Positions 35,636 to 44,471 of a DNA stretch of 64,000 bases are shown piece by piece. The notes beneath the pieces are model-generated. The model was not told the origin of the DNA. It did not search any database and was given only the letters and a program-made list of their open reading frames with translations. Source of the DNA: Pseudomonas sp. TTU2014-080ASC (GTDB lineage: Bacteria; Pseudomonadota; Gammaproteobacteria; Pseudomonadales; Pseudomonadaceae); assembly GCF_001446935.1 (NCBI RefSeq), contig NZ_LKKK01000002.1:372001-436000 (forward strand), written 5' to 3'. Every line of letters starts with the position of its first letter. The stretch's first letter is position 1. Position numbers and translations under genes: made by a program.

Positions 35636-36664
35636 TTATGCGCCCTCAAATCCTTCCAGAACATTCACGGCGTTGACGCCAATGGCCTCGACCGCGTACC
35701 CCCCTTCCATCACGAACAGCGTTGGTTTACCCAGCGCAGCAATACGCCGCCCCATCGCCAGGTAATCCGGGCTGTCGAGTTTGAACTGTGAAATCGGATC
35801 GTCTTTGAAGGTGTCTACGCCCAGGGACACCACGATTACGTCCGCATCGAATGCAGCAATACGCTGGCAAGCATCTTCAAGGGCTGCGCCCCAGACTGAA
35901 TACGGGCTGCCCATTGGCAGCGGGTAGTTGAAGTTGTAGCCCTCACCGGCACCTTCGCCGCGCTCATCTTCAAAGCCCAAGAAGAACGGGAACTCTTCGG
36001 CCGGATCGCCGTGGATCGAGGCGAACAGCACGTCGTTGCGTGAGTAGAAAATGTCCTGCGTGCCGTTGCCGTGGTGGTAGTCAACATCGAGGATGGCCAC
36101 ACGCTTTTTGCCTTCATCAAGGAAGGCCTGAGCAGCGATGGCGGCGTTGTTTAGGTAGCAGTAGCCACCCATCAGGTCGCCCGCTGCGTGGTGTCCTGGT
36201 GGACGGCACAGGGCGAAGGCGCTGTGGGCACCGGCGCTGATTTCTGCCTGGGCGGTCAGGGCGACTTGCGCAGCGCTGTATGCTGCTTGCCAGGTGCCTG
36301 CGGTGATCGGTGCGCCACCGTCGAAACTGTAGTAACCGAGCTGGCCGTGCAGGTCGGTCGGGCACTTGTGGCGCAGGGTGCGGGCTGGCCAAGTGAAGGG
36401 GAGGAGATCGCCTTTGCCGTTTTGCTCCTGCCAGCGCGCCCAGGCGCCTTCGAAGAAGGCCAGGTACTCGCGGCTGTGGATGCGTTCGATGGGCGCGCGG
36501 CCGTAATCATTAGGGCCGCGAATCTCGCCGAGGTTTCGGTCTTTGACCCGTTGCAGGATGTGATCGGCCCGCTGTGGCTTCTCGAAGCAGGGCATCAGTT
36601 GGCCATCGATCAGCTCGCAGCTGCCGTGGTGCAGGTGATGATCGTCGCTGTAAATGGTCAGCAT
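35636..36664 (-). CDS. aphA: Acetylpolyamine amidohydrolase
   Basis: 342 residues from the ATG at the complement of 36662-36664; an upstream extension to 36910 would overlap the AraC gene. Class II histone-deacetylase fold: RPPGHHA (catalytic His pair), ILDVDYHHGNGTQDIFY and SLGVDTFKDDP (zinc ligands), EGGYAVE (transition-state Tyr). It removes acetyl groups from acetylputrescine or acetylcadaverine so that the polyamine can be used as carbon and nitrogen source. It is the first gene of a two-gene unit with a polyamine-binding protein. Its Shine-Dalgarno lies in an inverted repeat with an A-rich loop. Confidence 0.92.
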   Translation of the reverse strand: MLTIYSDDHHLHHGSCELIDGQLMPCFEKPQRADHILQRVKDRNLGEIRGPNDYGRAPIERIHSREYLAFFEGAWARWQEQNGKGDLLPFTWPARTLRHKCPTDLHGQLGYYSFDGGAPITAGTWQAAYSAAQVALTAQAEISAGAHSAFALCRPPGHHAAGDLMGGYCYLNNAAIAAQAFLDEGKKRVAILDVDYHHGNGTQDIFYSRNDVLFASIHGDPAEEFPFFLGFEDERGEGAGEGYNFNYPLPMGSPYSVWGAALEDACQRIAAFDADVIVVSLGVDTFKDDPISQFKLDSPDYLAMGRRIAALGKPTLFVMEGGYAVEAIGVNAVNVLEGFEGA

Positions 36665-36669
36665 GCTGG

Positions 36670-36698
36670 TGACTCCAGAGTTTGTTGTTGTGGAGTCA
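36670..36698 (-). promoter_or_regulatory. aphA leader hairpin over the Shine-Dalgarno with an Hfq/Crc-type motif
   Basis: On the minus strand TGACTCCA-N13-TGGAGTCA sits 5 bases before the aphA ATG. The only Shine-Dalgarno (GGAG) is in the 3' arm. The loop contains AACAACAA (complement of 36682-36689), an exact AAnAAnAA motif of the kind bound by Hfq with Crc in Pseudomonas. Folding could hide the ribosome site, and the motif suggests catabolite control. Alternatively the palindrome is a DNA operator. Confidence 0.55.
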
Positions 36699-36818
36699 TT
36701 GTTCCCATCCTTAAGCGTGTGTTTGAACGCTGACAACGGCCAAAAGGGGATCGAAGTGGCCAAATTTTTCGGCCTTTGCGGGCATGGACGGTATCGGCAT
36801 GGCTCTGATCTGTGGTTT

Positions 36819-37811
36819 TCACGCTCTGAAATGGCTGGGTGCAACACCGCTCCAGCGCTGGAAGGCGTGGCGGAAGCTGGCTGTTTCACTGAAGCCCAGG
36901 TGTTCCGCAATCCGGCAGATGGGCCAGTCTTCCTGACTCAACAAGGTTTTGGCCTGTTCGAAGCGCAGCTCGTCCAGTAACTCCTGATAATGCGTGCCCA
37001 GCTCCTGCAAATGGCGGCGCAAAGTGCGCGGTGAGCAGTGCATCTGTTGCGCTAGTTGTTCCAGCCCAGGCGGAGCGGTCAGCTGTTCGGCCAATAGCTG
37101 GCGGATACGCGAGAGCCAGGCCTGGCGGGTGGTGAATTCGGTGTTCTGCTTGCGGCAGCGCTCCAGCATCTCGCGGTGGGTGACGCCATCGGCCAGCGGT
37201 AGCGGCCGCTCCAACCAACTGGCGGGAAATGCGAAGGCGTTGCGCTGTGCATCGAATTGCAGCGGGCACGGAAAGGTCTGTGGATAACTTTCCCGGTAAT
37301 GGGGCTCGCTGTAACAAAACTGGGCCTCACTCAGCGGCAGCGGTTGGCCAAGCAGGTCGTCACTGATCAGTTTTAGCGAGCCCAGGCACATTTCCACGTT
37401 GAACACTTCCAGTTCCGGGTTGTGCTGATAATGGCTGGCGTTGACCCAGGCCAGTTCGCCTTCGATCTGCATATCCAGCTTGAAATAGGTGCCGAGCAGT
37501 GCCGGGTACTGCAGCATCAGTTGCCAGGCGTCACCAAAGGTTGCACTTGAGAGGGCGGCGTAACCAATCAGGCCGTAGGCCGAAACATGCATGCGCTGTC
37601 CCAGTGCAAGGCCGAGATCGTTGCGCAGTTGTAAGGCATTGGCGCATACCTGCAATTCCTGAATGCGGGTGATGCGGGTATCAGAGCAGCGCAGATCGTC
37701 TGGGGCAATGTTGCTGCCGGCCAGAAGGTGTCGGGTCAGTTCAGCGTCAGCGTTGAAGATTTCGAGGATTTGCGAAACCACATGCAGAGTCGTCAGATGA
37801 GCGTGCAACAT
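36819..37811 (-). CDS. AraC-family regulator (OruR-like)
   Basis: About 330 residues. An N-terminal arabinose-binding-like (PF12625) domain is followed by a C-terminal AraC double HTH (LEQLAQQMHCSPRTLRRHLQELG, then ICRIAEHLGFSETASFRHAFQRWSGVAPSHFR). The ATG at 37811 is chosen; a GTG four codons earlier (37823) is possible, and neither has a clear Shine-Dalgarno. It is transcribed towards aphA on the same strand, with 154 bp between. Members of this branch often control amino acid or polyamine catabolism, so the aphA unit is a candidate target. Confidence 0.87.
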   Translation of the reverse strand: MLHAHLTTLHVVSQILEIFNADAELTRHLLAGSNIAPDDLRCSDTRITRIQELQVCANALQLRNDLGLALGQRMHVSAYGLIGYAALSSATFGDAWQLMLQYPALLGTYFKLDMQIEGELAWVNASHYQHNPELEVFNVEMCLGSLKLISDDLLGQPLPLSEAQFCYSEPHYRESYPQTFPCPLQFDAQRNAFAFPASWLERPLPLADGVTHREMLERCRKQNTEFTTRQAWLSRIRQLLAEQLTAPPGLEQLAQQMHCSPRTLRRHLQELGTHYQELLDELRFEQAKTLLSQEDWPICRIAEHLGFSETASFRHAFQRWSGVAPSHFRA

Positions 37812-38011
37812 CGGTTCAACCACAGCTGTTCAGGTACATTCTTGTACGCAAGTTTTGTGCCGCGGGCATTGCGGTAGCAGCGTTCTCTGGATTGATCTGA
37901 GCAAATTTTGATCAGATTTGACTCGCCTGCTTGGGCAATGACGGTGACTGACCCCGCTCAGATAGGTCGATAAACGGTAGTAACAGCTGCACGGGGGCGT
38001 GGGGTTTACGG

Positions 38012-38135
38012 TATACTGCGCGGTCCCTGGCCGGCACGATCGGCCTGAATTCGCAAACAAGCCACGCCGGTGACCCAGCGTGGCTTGTTGGTTTTTGCCG
38101 CGCCTGAGGGCGCCATTCACTGAAGAGGCACGACG
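38012..38135 (+). promoter_or_regulatory. purE promoter region and leader
   Basis: A TATACT -10 box at 38012-38017 has no clear -35 partner. The likely 110-nt leader folds into GGCCG-N7-CGGCC (38029-38045), a terminator-like hairpin (separate entry) and GCGCC-N4-GGCGC (38100-38113), then a GAAGAGG ribosome site before the purE ATG. It fills most of the 312-bp gap after the AraC gene, which holds no convincing gene. Confidence 0.45.
38056..38095 (+). terminator. Intrinsic-terminator hairpin inside the purE leader (possible attenuator)
   Basis: AACAAGCCACGC (38056-38067) and GCGTGGCTTGTT (38078-38089) form a perfect 12-bp stem with a 10-nt loop, followed by GGTTTTT. No plus-strand gene lies upstream that would need a terminator here; the neighbour is transcribed the other way. 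It therefore either attenuates purEK or ends a short RNA of about 75 nt starting near 38022. Confidence 0.7.
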
Positions 38136-38627
38136 ATGAGCGCACTGGTTGGCGTGATCATGGGCTCCAAGTCCGATTGGTCCACCCTTAGCCACACCGC
38201 CGAGATGCTGGACAAGCTGGGCATTCCCTATGAGGTCAAAGTGGTGTCTGCACACCGCACCCCGGACCTGCTATTCCAGTACGCCGAAGAGGCCGAAGGC
38301 CGCGGTATTGAGGTGATCATCGCCGGTGCCGGTGGTGCTGCGCACCTGCCAGGCATGTGCGCGGCCAAGACGCATCTGCCGGTGCTGGGCGTGCCGGTAC
38401 AATCCGCCGTGCTGTCGGGCGTTGATTCGTTGCTGTCGATCGTGCAGATGCCGGCCGGTATTCCGGTGGCAACCCTGGCCATCGGCAAGGCGGGCGCGGT
38501 AAACGCAGCGCTGCTGTCGGCCAGCATTCTTGGTCACAAGCACCCGCAGTTCCATGAGCGTCTGAAGCAATTCCGCAAAGAGCAGACTGACACTGTTCTG
38601 GACAATCCAGACCCACGTGAGGCCTGA
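38136..38627 (+). CDS. purE: N5-carboxyaminoimidazole ribonucleotide mutase
   Basis: 163 residues. It moves the carboxyl group from N5-CAIR to C4, giving CAIR in purine synthesis. The family motifs [21 protein letters not shown] and [12 protein letters not shown] are present. It lies five bases ahead of purK in one operon, with a terminator-like hairpin in the leader. Confidence 0.97.
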   Translation: MSALVGVIMGSKSDWSTLSHTAEMLDKLGIPYEVKVVSAHRTPDLLFQYAEEAEGRGIEVIIAGAGGAAHLPGMCAAKTHLPVLGVPVQSAVLSGVDSLLSIVQMPAGIPVATLAIGKAGAVNAALLSASILGHKHPQFHERLKQFRKEQTDTVLDNPDPREA

Positions 38628-38632
38628 GTAGT

Positions 38633-39715
38633 ATGAAGATTGGTGTAATCGGTGGCGGCCAGCTCGGCCGCATGCTGGCCCTGGCAGGCACGCCGCTGGG
38701 GATGAACTTTGCCTTCCTCGACCCGGCACCGGATGCCTGTGCTCAGGCGCTGGGCGAGCATCTCCGCGCCGATTACGGCGATCAGGATCATCTGCGCCAA
38801 CTGGCCGATGAAGTTGATCTGGTGACCTTCGAGTTCGAAAGCGTCCCGGCTGAAACCGTCGCCTTCCTGTCGCAGTTCGTGCCGGTTTATCCGAGCGCCG
38901 AAGCGCTGCGCATCGCCCGTGACCGCTGGTTTGAGAAGTCCATGTTCAAAGACCTGGGCATCCCGACACCTGAGTTCGCGGACATTCAGTCCCAGGCGGA
39001 TCTGGATGCTGCAGTCGCCAGTATTGGCCTGCCAGCAGTGATGAAGACCCGCACCCTGGGTTACGACGGCAAGGGCCAGAAAGTGCTGCGCAAGCCGGAA
39101 GACGTGACCGGTGCTTTCGCAGAACTGGGCAGCGTGCCGTGCATCCTCGAAGGTTTTGTGCCGTTTACCGGTGAGGTCTCGTTGGTGGCCGTGCGTGGCC
39201 GTGATGGCGAAACCCGCTTCTACCCGCTGGTGCATAACCGTCACGACAGCGGCATTCTCGGTCTGTCCATCGCCAGTACCGATCACCCTCTGCAGGCGCT
39301 GGCCGAAGATTACGTGGGCCGCGTACTGACCAAGCTGGACTATGTCGGCGTGCTGGCATTCGAATTCTTCGAAGTCGACGGTGGCCTGAAGGCCAACGAA
39401 ATTGCTCCGCGTGTGCATAACTCCGGGCACTGGACGATCGAAGGTGCCGAGTGCAGCCAGTTCGAGAACCACCTGCGCGCTGTTGCGGGCCTGCCGCTGG
39501 GCTCCACCGCCAAAGTGGGCGAGAGCGCGATGATCAACTTTATCGGTGAAGTACCGCCGGTTGATCAGGTGATCTCCATTGAGGGTTGCCATCTGCACCA
39601 CTACGGCAAGGCCTTTAAGGCGGGTCGTAAAGTTGGTCATGCCACTGTGCGTTGTGCCGACCGCGCGACTCTGGACCGTCAGGTCGCAGCTGTTGAGGCG
39701 CTTACACGCGGCTAA
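38633..39715 (+). CDS. purK: N5-carboxyaminoimidazole ribonucleotide synthase
   Basis: 360 residues, ATP-grasp enzyme that carboxylates AIR with bicarbonate and ATP to N5-CAIR, the substrate of PurE. It starts KIGVIGGGQLGRMLALAG and has EFESVPAE, KTRTLGYDGKGQ, and EIAPRVHNSGHWTIEGAECSQFENHLRAV. It is followed by a strong terminator. Confidence 0.97.
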   Translation: MKIGVIGGGQLGRMLALAGTPLGMNFAFLDPAPDACAQALGEHLRADYGDQDHLRQLADEVDLVTFEFESVPAETVAFLSQFVPVYPSAEALRIARDRWFEKSMFKDLGIPTPEFADIQSQADLDAAVASIGLPAVMKTRTLGYDGKGQKVLRKPEDVTGAFAELGSVPCILEGFVPFTGEVSLVAVRGRDGETRFYPLVHNRHDSGILGLSIASTDHPLQALAEDYVGRVLTKLDYVGVLAFEFFEVDGGLKANEIAPRVHNSGHWTIEGAECSQFENHLRAVAGLPLGSTAKVGESAMINFIGEVPPVDQVISIEGCHLHHYGKAFKAGRKVGHATVRCADRATLDRQVAAVEALTRG

Positions 39716-39731
39716 TCATTTAGCCCCCAAT

Positions 39732-39766
39732 AAGGCCCGATGCTCTTGGAGTGTCGGGCCTTTTTT
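39732..39766 (+). terminator. Rho-independent terminator of purEK
   Basis: AAGGCCCGA-N13-TCGGGCCTT followed by TTTT. Confidence 0.92.
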
Positions 39767-39992
39767 GTGCCTGCACGCTCAAGTATGGATCAGTGCTTCC
39801 AGGGCAGTTCAGGCATTACCAAAGCAGACATTTCTTAACAGAGCGTGCCACAGCGTCTACGCTCAATAACGAGCGGCAGTGCAGAGCGCTGGGGCGTTGT
39901 TGCGCTGTTTCTGCTGGCAGAACAGAACCTGCCAGCCAATTGCCGGTCACATAAATGACCTTTTGCACGATTGTTCTATAGGGAGATTCACA

Positions 39993-40238
39993 ATGGGCAT
40001 TATTGGCACAATCTTTATCGGCCTGATCGTTGGCTTGATTGCGCGCTTCATCAAACCGGGTGACGACAGCATGGGCTGGATCATGACCATCCTGCTGGGC
40101 ATCGCCGGCTCATTTGCCGCCACATACGGTGGTCAGGCGCTGGGCATTTATGAAGCTGGACAGGCTGCTGGATTTATCGGCGCAGTGATTGGTGCTGTGG
40201 TCTTGCTGGTAATCTACGGGATGGTTTCTAAGAAATAA
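39993..40238 (+). CDS. GlsB/YeaQ/YmgE-family small membrane protein
   Basis: 81 residues from the ATG at 39993, with GGGAG upstream. Three hydrophobic segments, Gly-rich, with MGIIGTIFIGLIVGLIARFI and the GWIMTILLGIAGSFAATYGGQALG core of the transglycosylase-associated (GlsB/YeaQ/YmgE) family. Members are general-stress inner-membrane proteins of unknown activity. The DUF3299 gene follows after 27 bp, and the two may be cotranscribed. Confidence 0.9.
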   Translation: MGIIGTIFIGLIVGLIARFIKPGDDSMGWIMTILLGIAGSFAATYGGQALGIYEAGQAAGFIGAVIGAVVLLVIYGMVSKK

Positions 40239-40265
40239 TTCCTCCCGCTGGTTGCGAGTACATCA

Positions 40266-40799
40266 ATGCGCTATTTGCTGTTGAGTTTGCTGTTGAGCTG
40301 TTCCCTGGCCCAGGCCGAAATCCCGGAAACCGACTGGCTCGATCTGATGCCTGAGGCGGACCGCAAGGCGCTGGAGAACATGCCGGATATCACCCATAAC
40401 GGGGCTGAGCTGGAAAGCAGTTTCTACAGCCCCAGCGGGCTGAGGCAGAAGGACAGCAACCTGCCAGAGGTGATGTACTCCACCCGCACGGTGCCCGCTT
40501 TTGACGGTAAAGAAGTGCGTCTGGGCGGGTATCCGGTGCCTTTGGAAACGGACAGTAAAGGCAACAGCACGCTGTTCTTCCTGGTGCCATACCCTGGCGC
40601 CTGCATCCATGTTCCACCGCCTCCACCGAACCAGCTGGTGCTGGTGCGCTATCCCCAAGGTATTGCCCTTGAGGATATCTACGCGCCGTTGTGGGTAAGC
40701 GGTACTATGAAGGTCGAGCAAATCAGCAATGAGCTGGCTGATGCTGCCTATGCGCTGGATGCCAAAGCGGTTAAAGCTGTTGAAGAAGGTGAGTGGTAG
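40266..40799 (+). CDS. DUF3299-family secreted protein
   Basis: 177 residues with a signal peptide (cleavage after AQA, about residue 17). The mature protein has GYPVPLETDSKGNSTLFFLVPYPGACIHVPPPPPNQ, the DUF3299 signature with its single Cys-His pair and proline run. The function is unknown; some relatives sit beside transporter or metal genes. Here it follows the GlsB-like gene and converges on ankB. Confidence 0.8.
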   Translation: MRYLLLSLLLSCSLAQAEIPETDWLDLMPEADRKALENMPDITHNGAELESSFYSPSGLRQKDSNLPEVMYSTRTVPAFDGKEVRLGGYPVPLETDSKGNSTLFFLVPYPGACIHVPPPPPNQLVLVRYPQGIALEDIYAPLWVSGTMKVEQISNELADAAYALDAKAVKAVEEGEW

Positions 40800-40814
40800 C
40801 CTGTCGATCCACCC

Positions 40815-41378
40815 TTATTGAAGGGTTTGCGGCGAGCCTTTGACATTGCCTTCAAGCAGTTCGGCAACGCTGTTGCCCATGGCGTCTGTGGCCTCAAGGT
40901 CAGCGCCTTTCTCACGTAAAGATTCAAGAATCTCGGTGCGCTGAAACAGTGCCGCGTACATTGCGGGGGTTTGTCCGGCGTTGTTGCGCTGGTCGGGGCT
41001 GCATTCTGCTTTGAGCAGTGTGCGGGCAATACGCAGTTCACCCTTGAAGATTGCGCCCATCAGTGCGGTATTGCCGCGCTTGTCTTCGGTGCAGGGGTTG
41101 GCTCCGGCTGCGAGCAGTTGATCGACTGCTTCGGCATGGCCGTTGTACGCGGCCAGAATCAGAGCGGTGTAGCCTTTCTCGTCCTGACGGTCGAGGTCGT
41201 AACCGGCCTGAATGAATTCGTTGAGGACTTCCTGATCACCTTGGCGGGCTGCATTGAACAGGTAGTCAGCAAGGCGTTGGGAAACGTCTGCCTGGTGAGG
41301 TTGAGCGGTGGGCTCGGCGGCATGGTTGATGCTGCTGAACAGGCTCAGAATCAGGATCAAAGGAATAACGCGAGTCAT
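40815..41378 (-). CDS. ankB: Periplasmic ankyrin-repeat protein AnkB
   Basis: 187 residues from the ATG at 41378, 9 bases after GGAGG; a GTG at 41384 is too close to it. A signal peptide (to about residue 20) is followed by four ankyrin repeats (AARQGDQEVLNEFIQAGYDLD, KGYTALILAAYNGHAEAVDQLLAAGA and so on). In P. aeruginosa AnkB lies behind catalase KatB and is needed for full KatB activity, perhaps protecting it or holding heme in the periplasm. The same order is seen here. Confidence 0.9.
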   Translation of the reverse strand: MTRVIPLILILSLFSSINHAAEPTAQPHQADVSQRLADYLFNAARQGDQEVLNEFIQAGYDLDRQDEKGYTALILAAYNGHAEAVDQLLAAGANPCTEDKRGNTALMGAIFKGELRIARTLLKAECSPDQRNNAGQTPAMYAALFQRTEILESLREKGADLEATDAMGNSVAELLEGNVKGSPQTLQ

Positions 41379-41401
41379 GGTCACTTTCCTCCTTAGATGA
41401 A

Positions 41402-41428
41402 ACGGCCCGCCCTTATGGGGCGGGCCGT
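41402..41428 (-). terminator. Hairpin between katB and ankB
   Basis: ACGGCCCGCCC / GGGCGGGCCGT, 11-bp arms with a 5-nt loop, followed on the minus strand by TTTCAT. It is likely a partial terminator or an RNA-stability element in the katB-ankB transcript. Confidence 0.7.
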
Positions 41429-41436
41429 AACGTACA

Positions 41437-42963
41437 TCAGTCTTGCAGTTTGGCAGCCAGAGCCTGAACGCGGCTCAGATCACCTTTAGCAACTTTGGTC
41501 AGGCCTTTGCCGTAGTCGGCATCAGCCTTGTAGAAGAACGACAGCATGTGATGCTTAGCTTCGTCTTCAGCACCGGCCAGCGCGCCACCCAGGGTTGCGA
41601 TCAGGTCAGCTTTCTCTTTGCGGGAGAAGGAGCGGTAAAGCTCACCCGCTTGTTTGAAGTTCTGCTCTTTGTAGATCTTCTGCTGTTGGGTGGAACCTTC
41701 CAAAGGCAGCTGGCTGTAGCGGGCTACGGCCGGTTGTGGCTTAGGCTGCATACGGCTTGGCTCGTAGTTCACTTCACCTGTGCGGGCACCAGTGTTGTGT
41801 GCGCCGTCCTGGTTGTTGCTGTTTACTGCAACCTTAGGTTGGTTGATTGGCAGCAACTGATGGTTGGCACCCAAGCGGTACATCTGAGTATCGGCGTAGC
41901 TGAACATACGGCCTTGCAGCAGACGGTCTTCCGACGGCTCGATACCTGGAATGGTGTTGGCCGGCGCCATGGCAACCTGCTCGGTTTCCTGGAAGATGTT
42001 GGCCGGGTTCTTGTTCAGAACCATTGTGCCGACTTTCTTCTCTGGAACATCAGGCCAGATTTTGGTGGCGTCGAGCGGGTTGTACTCGAACTTGTCCAGG
42101 TCCTCAGGCTTGATGATCTGAACGTACAGGTCCCACTTCGGATAGTCACCGGCGTTGATCGCAGTGATCAGGTCGCGGCTCATGTGGTTGAAGTCTTTAC
42201 CCTGAACGCGCTCAGCTTCTTTCGGGTCGTGGTTCTTCACGCCCTGCTGGCTCTTCCAGTTGAACTTCACGTAGTTGTACTCGCCCTGAGCGTTCACGAA
42301 CTTGTAGGCGTGTACCGAGCTGCCGTCCATGTGACGGTAGGTCGCTGGGGTGCCGTAGTTGGAGAACAGCTGGGTCAGCGTACGAGTGGCTTCCGGCACG
42401 TGGCTGAAGAAGTCGAACAGGGTTTTGTCGGTGCCGTAGTTCTTGTCCGGGTCAGGCTTAAAGGCGTGAACCATGTCCGGGAACTTGATGGCGTCGCGGA
42501 TAAAGAAGGTCGGGAAGTTGTTACCAACCAGGTCCCAGTTGCCGTCAGCGGTGTAGAACTTAGTGGCGAAGCCGCGTGGGTCGCGCAGGGTTTCAGGGCT
42601 GTGGTTGCCGTGAACAACGCTGGAGAAGCGCACGAACACCGGAGTGGTTTTGCCTGGGGTGAACAGGCTGGCAACGGTCAGGTCAGACAGGTCAGCGCTG
42701 GCGGTGAACTCACCATGTGCACCGGTACCACGGGCGTGAACAACGCGCTCAGGGATACGCTCACGGTCAAAGCGCTGGAGCTTTTGCAGCAGGTGAACGT
42801 CTTGCAGCAGAACCGGGCCGTTAGCGCCTGCGGTTTGGGAGTTTTGGTTGTCACCCACGGCAGCGCCGTTATCACGGGTCAGGTCGGCTGCGTGGACCGA
42901 CATGGACATCACGCCAACTGCCAGTGCAGTCGCAGTGAGACGGAAAGGGGTAGTCAGAGACAT
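41437..42963 (-). CDS. katB: Periplasmic catalase KatB
   Basis: 508 residues, small-subunit monofunctional heme catalase with a signal peptide (cleavage after VHA, about residue 25), so it breaks down hydrogen peroxide in the periplasm. The active-site His lies in RIPERVVHARGTGAHGEF, an Asn in DLVGNNFPTFFIRDA, and the heme-ligating Tyr in RMFSYADTQMYRLG. It is transcribed with ankB. A weak OxyR-like box lies 100 bp upstream; the P. aeruginosa gene is OxyR-controlled. Confidence 0.95.
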   Translation of the reverse strand: MSLTTPFRLTATALAVGVMSMSVHAADLTRDNGAAVGDNQNSQTAGANGPVLLQDVHLLQKLQRFDRERIPERVVHARGTGAHGEFTASADLSDLTVASLFTPGKTTPVFVRFSSVVHGNHSPETLRDPRGFATKFYTADGNWDLVGNNFPTFFIRDAIKFPDMVHAFKPDPDKNYGTDKTLFDFFSHVPEATRTLTQLFSNYGTPATYRHMDGSSVHAYKFVNAQGEYNYVKFNWKSQQGVKNHDPKEAERVQGKDFNHMSRDLITAINAGDYPKWDLYVQIIKPEDLDKFEYNPLDATKIWPDVPEKKVGTMVLNKNPANIFQETEQVAMAPANTIPGIEPSEDRLLQGRMFSYADTQMYRLGANHQLLPINQPKVAVNSNNQDGAHNTGARTGEVNYEPSRMQPKPQPAVARYSQLPLEGSTQQQKIYKEQNFKQAGELYRSFSRKEKADLIATLGGALAGAEDEAKHHMLSFFYKADADYGKGLTKVAKGDLSRVQALAAKLQD

Positions 42964-43332
42964 TTGATTTACCTCGTGGCTTACAAAGCGCGTTGTAGCG
43001 CGATGGGGACAAGCCTACGCGGTATAACCCATTGATCTAAATTAGAAAGTTCCAACTCTCTGATAGGGAATAGTTATCTGACTAAATGGACAGGATCTTG
43101 TATGCGCGTTCGGGCAGCGGTTCCTTTCCCGCGCTTCGAGTCATCGAACGCTTCTGCTATTAAAACGATCGTGAGGAGCGTTTTCAGGCACCTTTCGGTA
43201 ACCCTTAAGCTGACCCAAATCCCCCGTATTACCTGCCTTTACGCCCTGCCTAGGTAGATTTACTCACTCTTTTTGTGTTCCGGCTGTGGACAATTTGCCA
43301 TCACTGCAAATTGATCAAGACGGGGACATGGC
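42964..43332. other. 369-bp region between katB and the chemotaxis operon
   Basis: Divergent promoters lie here. ATAG-N7-TTAT at 43063-43077 resembles half of an OxyR site (ATAG-N7-CTAT), 100 bp before katB. I see no sigma-28 or sigma-54 promoter good enough to name, and no RNA gene. Confidence 0.4.
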
Positions 43333-44457
43333 ATGGGTAATCCAAAGGTGACGATAGGCCTGTTGGGGGTCAATCTGTTGCTTTGCGCCTTGCTGGCTGA
43401 AACCTGGTGGCAAGGGGCTGTCTGGGGGTTGGTTGTACTGGTGGTTGGCGCGCTGTTGTGCATGCGTAAATCCACTTCAGCCGAGCCACTGCAGGTGACT
43501 GATGGGATGCCGCAGGCAGATGAAAACGAGCGGCGTCTGGCCACGTTCAGCGGTCTGCTCGGCGGTGTGTTGCCGATGTGGGTGCAGCATCTGAATCTGG
43601 CCCGTGGGCAGATCAGTGACGGCATCCTCGGCCTCTCCAGTGGCTTCTCCAATGTCAGTCAGCGTCTGGTGGCTGGTGGTCAGCAGAGCGACCAGATGCA
43701 AAGCGGTCTGGCTATCGAGACCATTCAGCAGGCCGAGCAAGGGCTGCATCAGATCATTGAGGCACTGCAGAAAACCCAGTCTTACCGTGCCGCGCTACTC
43801 GATGAAGTCAACAGCGTTGCCAGTTACACCGATGACCTCAGCCGCATGGCTGAACAGGTCGGAAAGATCGCTGATCAGACCAATCTGCTGGCTCTGAATG
43901 CGGCCATTGAAGCGGCCCGAGCTGGTGACGCCGGTCGTGGTTTTTCGGTGGTGGCAGACGAGGTGCGCAAGCTTTCCCGTGAGTCCGGTGAGACCGGTAA
44001 GCACATCCGCGAAACGGTGGCGACGGTGACGGAAGCCATCGTTAAGGCGCAAAACATTTCCTCGACCTTTGCCGAGCGTGAGCAGCAGATCGTGCGCGAC
44101 TCGGAAGCCCTGGCCGCACGTATTGTGGCTGACTTCAACGGCACTGCGCAGGCGTTGCAGGACTCCCTGAGCGAGCTGCAGCAGGAACGCGGTCTGCTTG
44201 AGTTCGACATCAATCAGCTGGTTATGCACCTGCAATTTCAGGATCGCGTCGACCAGATCGTTGGCCATATCACCGACGACATTCAGCGCCTGGCCCAAGC
44301 CGGTGAACAACTGAACAACCCTGACCAGCCTCTGCCGCAGCCTGATCTGTGGCTGCAACGCCTGGCCAGCACCTATACGACTCTTGAGCAGCAGGCGCTG
44401 CATCAGGGGCACGCATCTCAATCGGTGAACAACAGCTCGTCTGTCACCTTCTTCTAA
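43333..44457 (+). CDS. Short MCP-like signalling protein without a sensor domain
   Basis: 374 residues, first gene of the chemotaxis operon. Two close N-terminal membrane helices (about residues 5-45) are joined by a very short loop, so no periplasmic sensor exists. A compact MCP signalling domain follows with the hairpin tip [37 protein letters not shown] (about 180-218). The C-terminal region carries [18 protein letters not shown], a segment common in non-canonical MCPs of accessory che clusters. No HAMP domain or CheR-docking pentapeptide is visible. It may organise an array or sense through its membrane or cytoplasmic part. Confidence 0.85.
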   Translation: MGNPKVTIGLLGVNLLLCALLAETWWQGAVWGLVVLVVGALLCMRKSTSAEPLQVTDGMPQADENERRLATFSGLLGGVLPMWVQHLNLARGQISDGILGLSSGFSNVSQRLVAGGQQSDQMQSGLAIETIQQAEQGLHQIIEALQKTQSYRAALLDEVNSVASYTDDLSRMAEQVGKIADQTNLLALNAAIEAARAGDAGRGFSVVADEVRKLSRESGETGKHIRETVATVTEAIVKAQNISSTFAEREQQIVRDSEALAARIVADFNGTAQALQDSLSELQQERGLLEFDINQLVMHLQFQDRVDQIVGHITDDIQRLAQAGEQLNNPDQPLPQPDLWLQRLASTYTTLEQQALHQGHASQSVNNSSSVTFF

Positions 44458-44471
44458 GCCTGAGGTTTCCC

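Noticed and set aside
37830..38255. 141-codon minus-strand frame over the purE leader
   Set aside because: It overlaps the start of purE and the leader hairpins; it has no family or start signal.
41443..43035. 530-codon open frame opposite katB
   Set aside because: It is antisense to a complete catalase, has biased low-complexity composition (Val, Gly, Leu) and no domain or ribosome site; it is a shadow of high-GC codon use.
43038..43068. Sigma-28 flagellar promoter before the che operon
   Set aside because: TAAA with a loosely placed CTGATA is a poor match to TAAA-N15-GCCGATAA and overlaps the katB control region.
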